From Bathymodiolus brooksi (taxonomy: Eukaryota > Mollusca > Bivalvia > Mytilida > Modiolidae): a stretch of 64,000 bases of DNA. The DNA lies in NCBI GenBank assembly GCA_963680875.1, contig OY804579.1, forward strand, positions 15,329,506 through 15,393,505, read 5' to 3'. Within the stretch, counting starts at the first letter, position 1. Every line of letters begins with the position of its first letter. The notes beneath the pieces are model-generated. The model was not told where the DNA came from and searched no databases. It saw only the letters and a program-made list of their open reading frames with translations. This document shows positions 58,075 through 64,000 of the stretch, in pieces. A program made the translations under genes and the position numbers.

Positions 58075-58600
58075 TTTTTTGTATATTATCCAAACCGGAA
58101 ACTTAACATTCATAATTTTCATCCAAACCGTAACCTATGTGTATTCCAAACCGTCACATGTTTTGAATATGACAGCAATCATACGCGTTCATGTCGGGGG
58201 GTTAAATGTGGTTAAAGGCAATTCAACGTGATAAAACCTTTACTTTATTACTTGTAAGTGAAAAAGTACACATATTATTTTCATAAATGAGTAAAATTAT
58301 AATGATTATAGGCATATTTTGATAAAAAAAGATCAACGGTTTCAGTTTTAACCACAAAAATCACTTTCTCTGATGGCTTAGCAAATTAAAATGCTTCAGT
58401 TGACAATGGTCAAATGCAAAAATGACATGCTAGTATGTGTGCCTTCATTGTATCAAATCAAACCATATTAAAACATGATCTTGGACGTACAAAGTAGAAA
58501 TAATCTTACCTGCATGTCACAATGTTCCGGTAATGGTCGCCATGTTGGATCAATCCAAACTCCCGGCTACCGGCTCGGTTACCATACAGTGATGCTTAAA
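58075..58600 (-). other. Right copy of inward-facing inverted block with ATG and splice donor
   Basis: The minus strand reads CTGTATGGTAACCGAGCCGG, GGAGTTTGGATTGATCCAAC, then ATGGCGACCATTACCGG and CATGCAG|GTAAGAT. Further in, ATCCAAACCG-type motifs occur three times (58088-58167), mirroring the three ACGGTTTGGAT motifs at 50647-50723. The short reading frame after the ATG differs from the left copy and meets TGA after eight codons. Confidence 0.55.
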
Positions 58601-58624
58601 ATAATCAATAATCTTGCCGATAAA

Positions 58625-58830
58625 ATTTCAGTGTCTGCATATATATGATGCAAATTTCCTCCATGTACATTGGCCATGAGGAGGACTTTTAATTTTATTT
58701 TGTTTAAACATTTCCAGTCTAAATGTCCTTTAGGCACCGGCCCTTGATGACCTCTGTATATGAATGGCATTGCTCTCATGCATGTACGAGTACATTGGTC
58801 ATGGGGAGGACGCTGGATTTGCCTCCTGTC
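58625..58830. repeat. Imperfect duplication near element right end
   Basis: CATGTACATTGGCCATGAGGAGG (58663-58685) recurs as GTACATTGGTCATGGGGAGG (58790-58810). Nothing coding recognised. Confidence 0.45.
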
Positions 58831-58983
58831 ATTGAATTAGCCCCTTGTAAATATAAAAGGGTTTATTTCTATTTCGGTGTTCAGAAGAAGTTAATTTTTA
58901 TTTATTTATTCTTTTTTTATTTTTATTTTTTGGGGCCGATTTGACTTTCATTTTGAGGCCGATTTGACTTGGGGCCGATTTGA

Positions 58984-64000
<5,017 letters not shown>

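Overview
The window reads as nuclear DNA of a bivalve-type mollusc. It is AT-rich, and its genes are split by very long introns. It is packed with lophotrochozoan/mollusc-style repeats: an 'AAGATGGC' repeat family headed by GCTCACCTGGCC, tRNA-headed SINEs ending in the mollusc-type core and (AATC)n tail, LINE fragments with FADD reverse transcriptase, and fragments of a YIDD-box retroelement. The taxon is an inference from repeat style and protein similarity; no species marker was found.

Three conserved genes are supported. (1) The 3' part of COX11 (cytochrome c oxidase copper chaperone) lies on the + strand as a 42-nt exon at 7714-7755 and the last exon at 31158-31304. They are separated by a 23.4-kb intron. 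(2) A complete fascin gene (actin bundler, 501 aa, four coding exons) lies on the - strand, 40633 down to 34496. (3) The 5' part of ALKBH5 (m6A RNA demethylase) lies on the + strand, with exon 1 at 59068-59759 and exon 2 at 62998-63078; it runs off the right edge. COX11 and fascin are tail to tail (3.2 kb apart); fascin and ALKBH5 are head to head (18.4 kb apart). The three have unrelated jobs (respiratory copper delivery, cytoskeleton, RNA demethylation), and nothing suggests an operon-like unit.

Layout. 1-7713: presumed COX11 intron with a 1,498-bp unit repeated three times almost identically, then a SINE. 7714-31304: COX11, whose big intron holds three minisatellites (47 bp x ~30, ~73 bp x ~10, 55 bp x ~93), a broken LINE carrying two nested DNA elements, SINEs and retroelement debris. 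31305-34495: convergent intergenic region with a 1.32-kb inverted-repeat element that has a CACGGTG terminus and a 5-bp target duplication. 34496-40633: fascin. 40634-47880: intergenic, with several inverted-repeat elements. 47881-59052: a candidate ~11.2-kb composite element that abuts the ALKBH5 start codon. 59068-64000: ALKBH5, with a 2.3-kb inverted-repeat element in intron 1.

The most unusual points are: the 47-bp array that repeats a consensus 5' splice site about thirty times directly after the real COX11 donor; the phase-0 42-nt exon that carries the whole CFCF copper motif; the RSS-like CACGGTG element; and the family of elements ended by short degenerate motif arrays, one of which sits 15 nt upstream of the ALKBH5 ATG.
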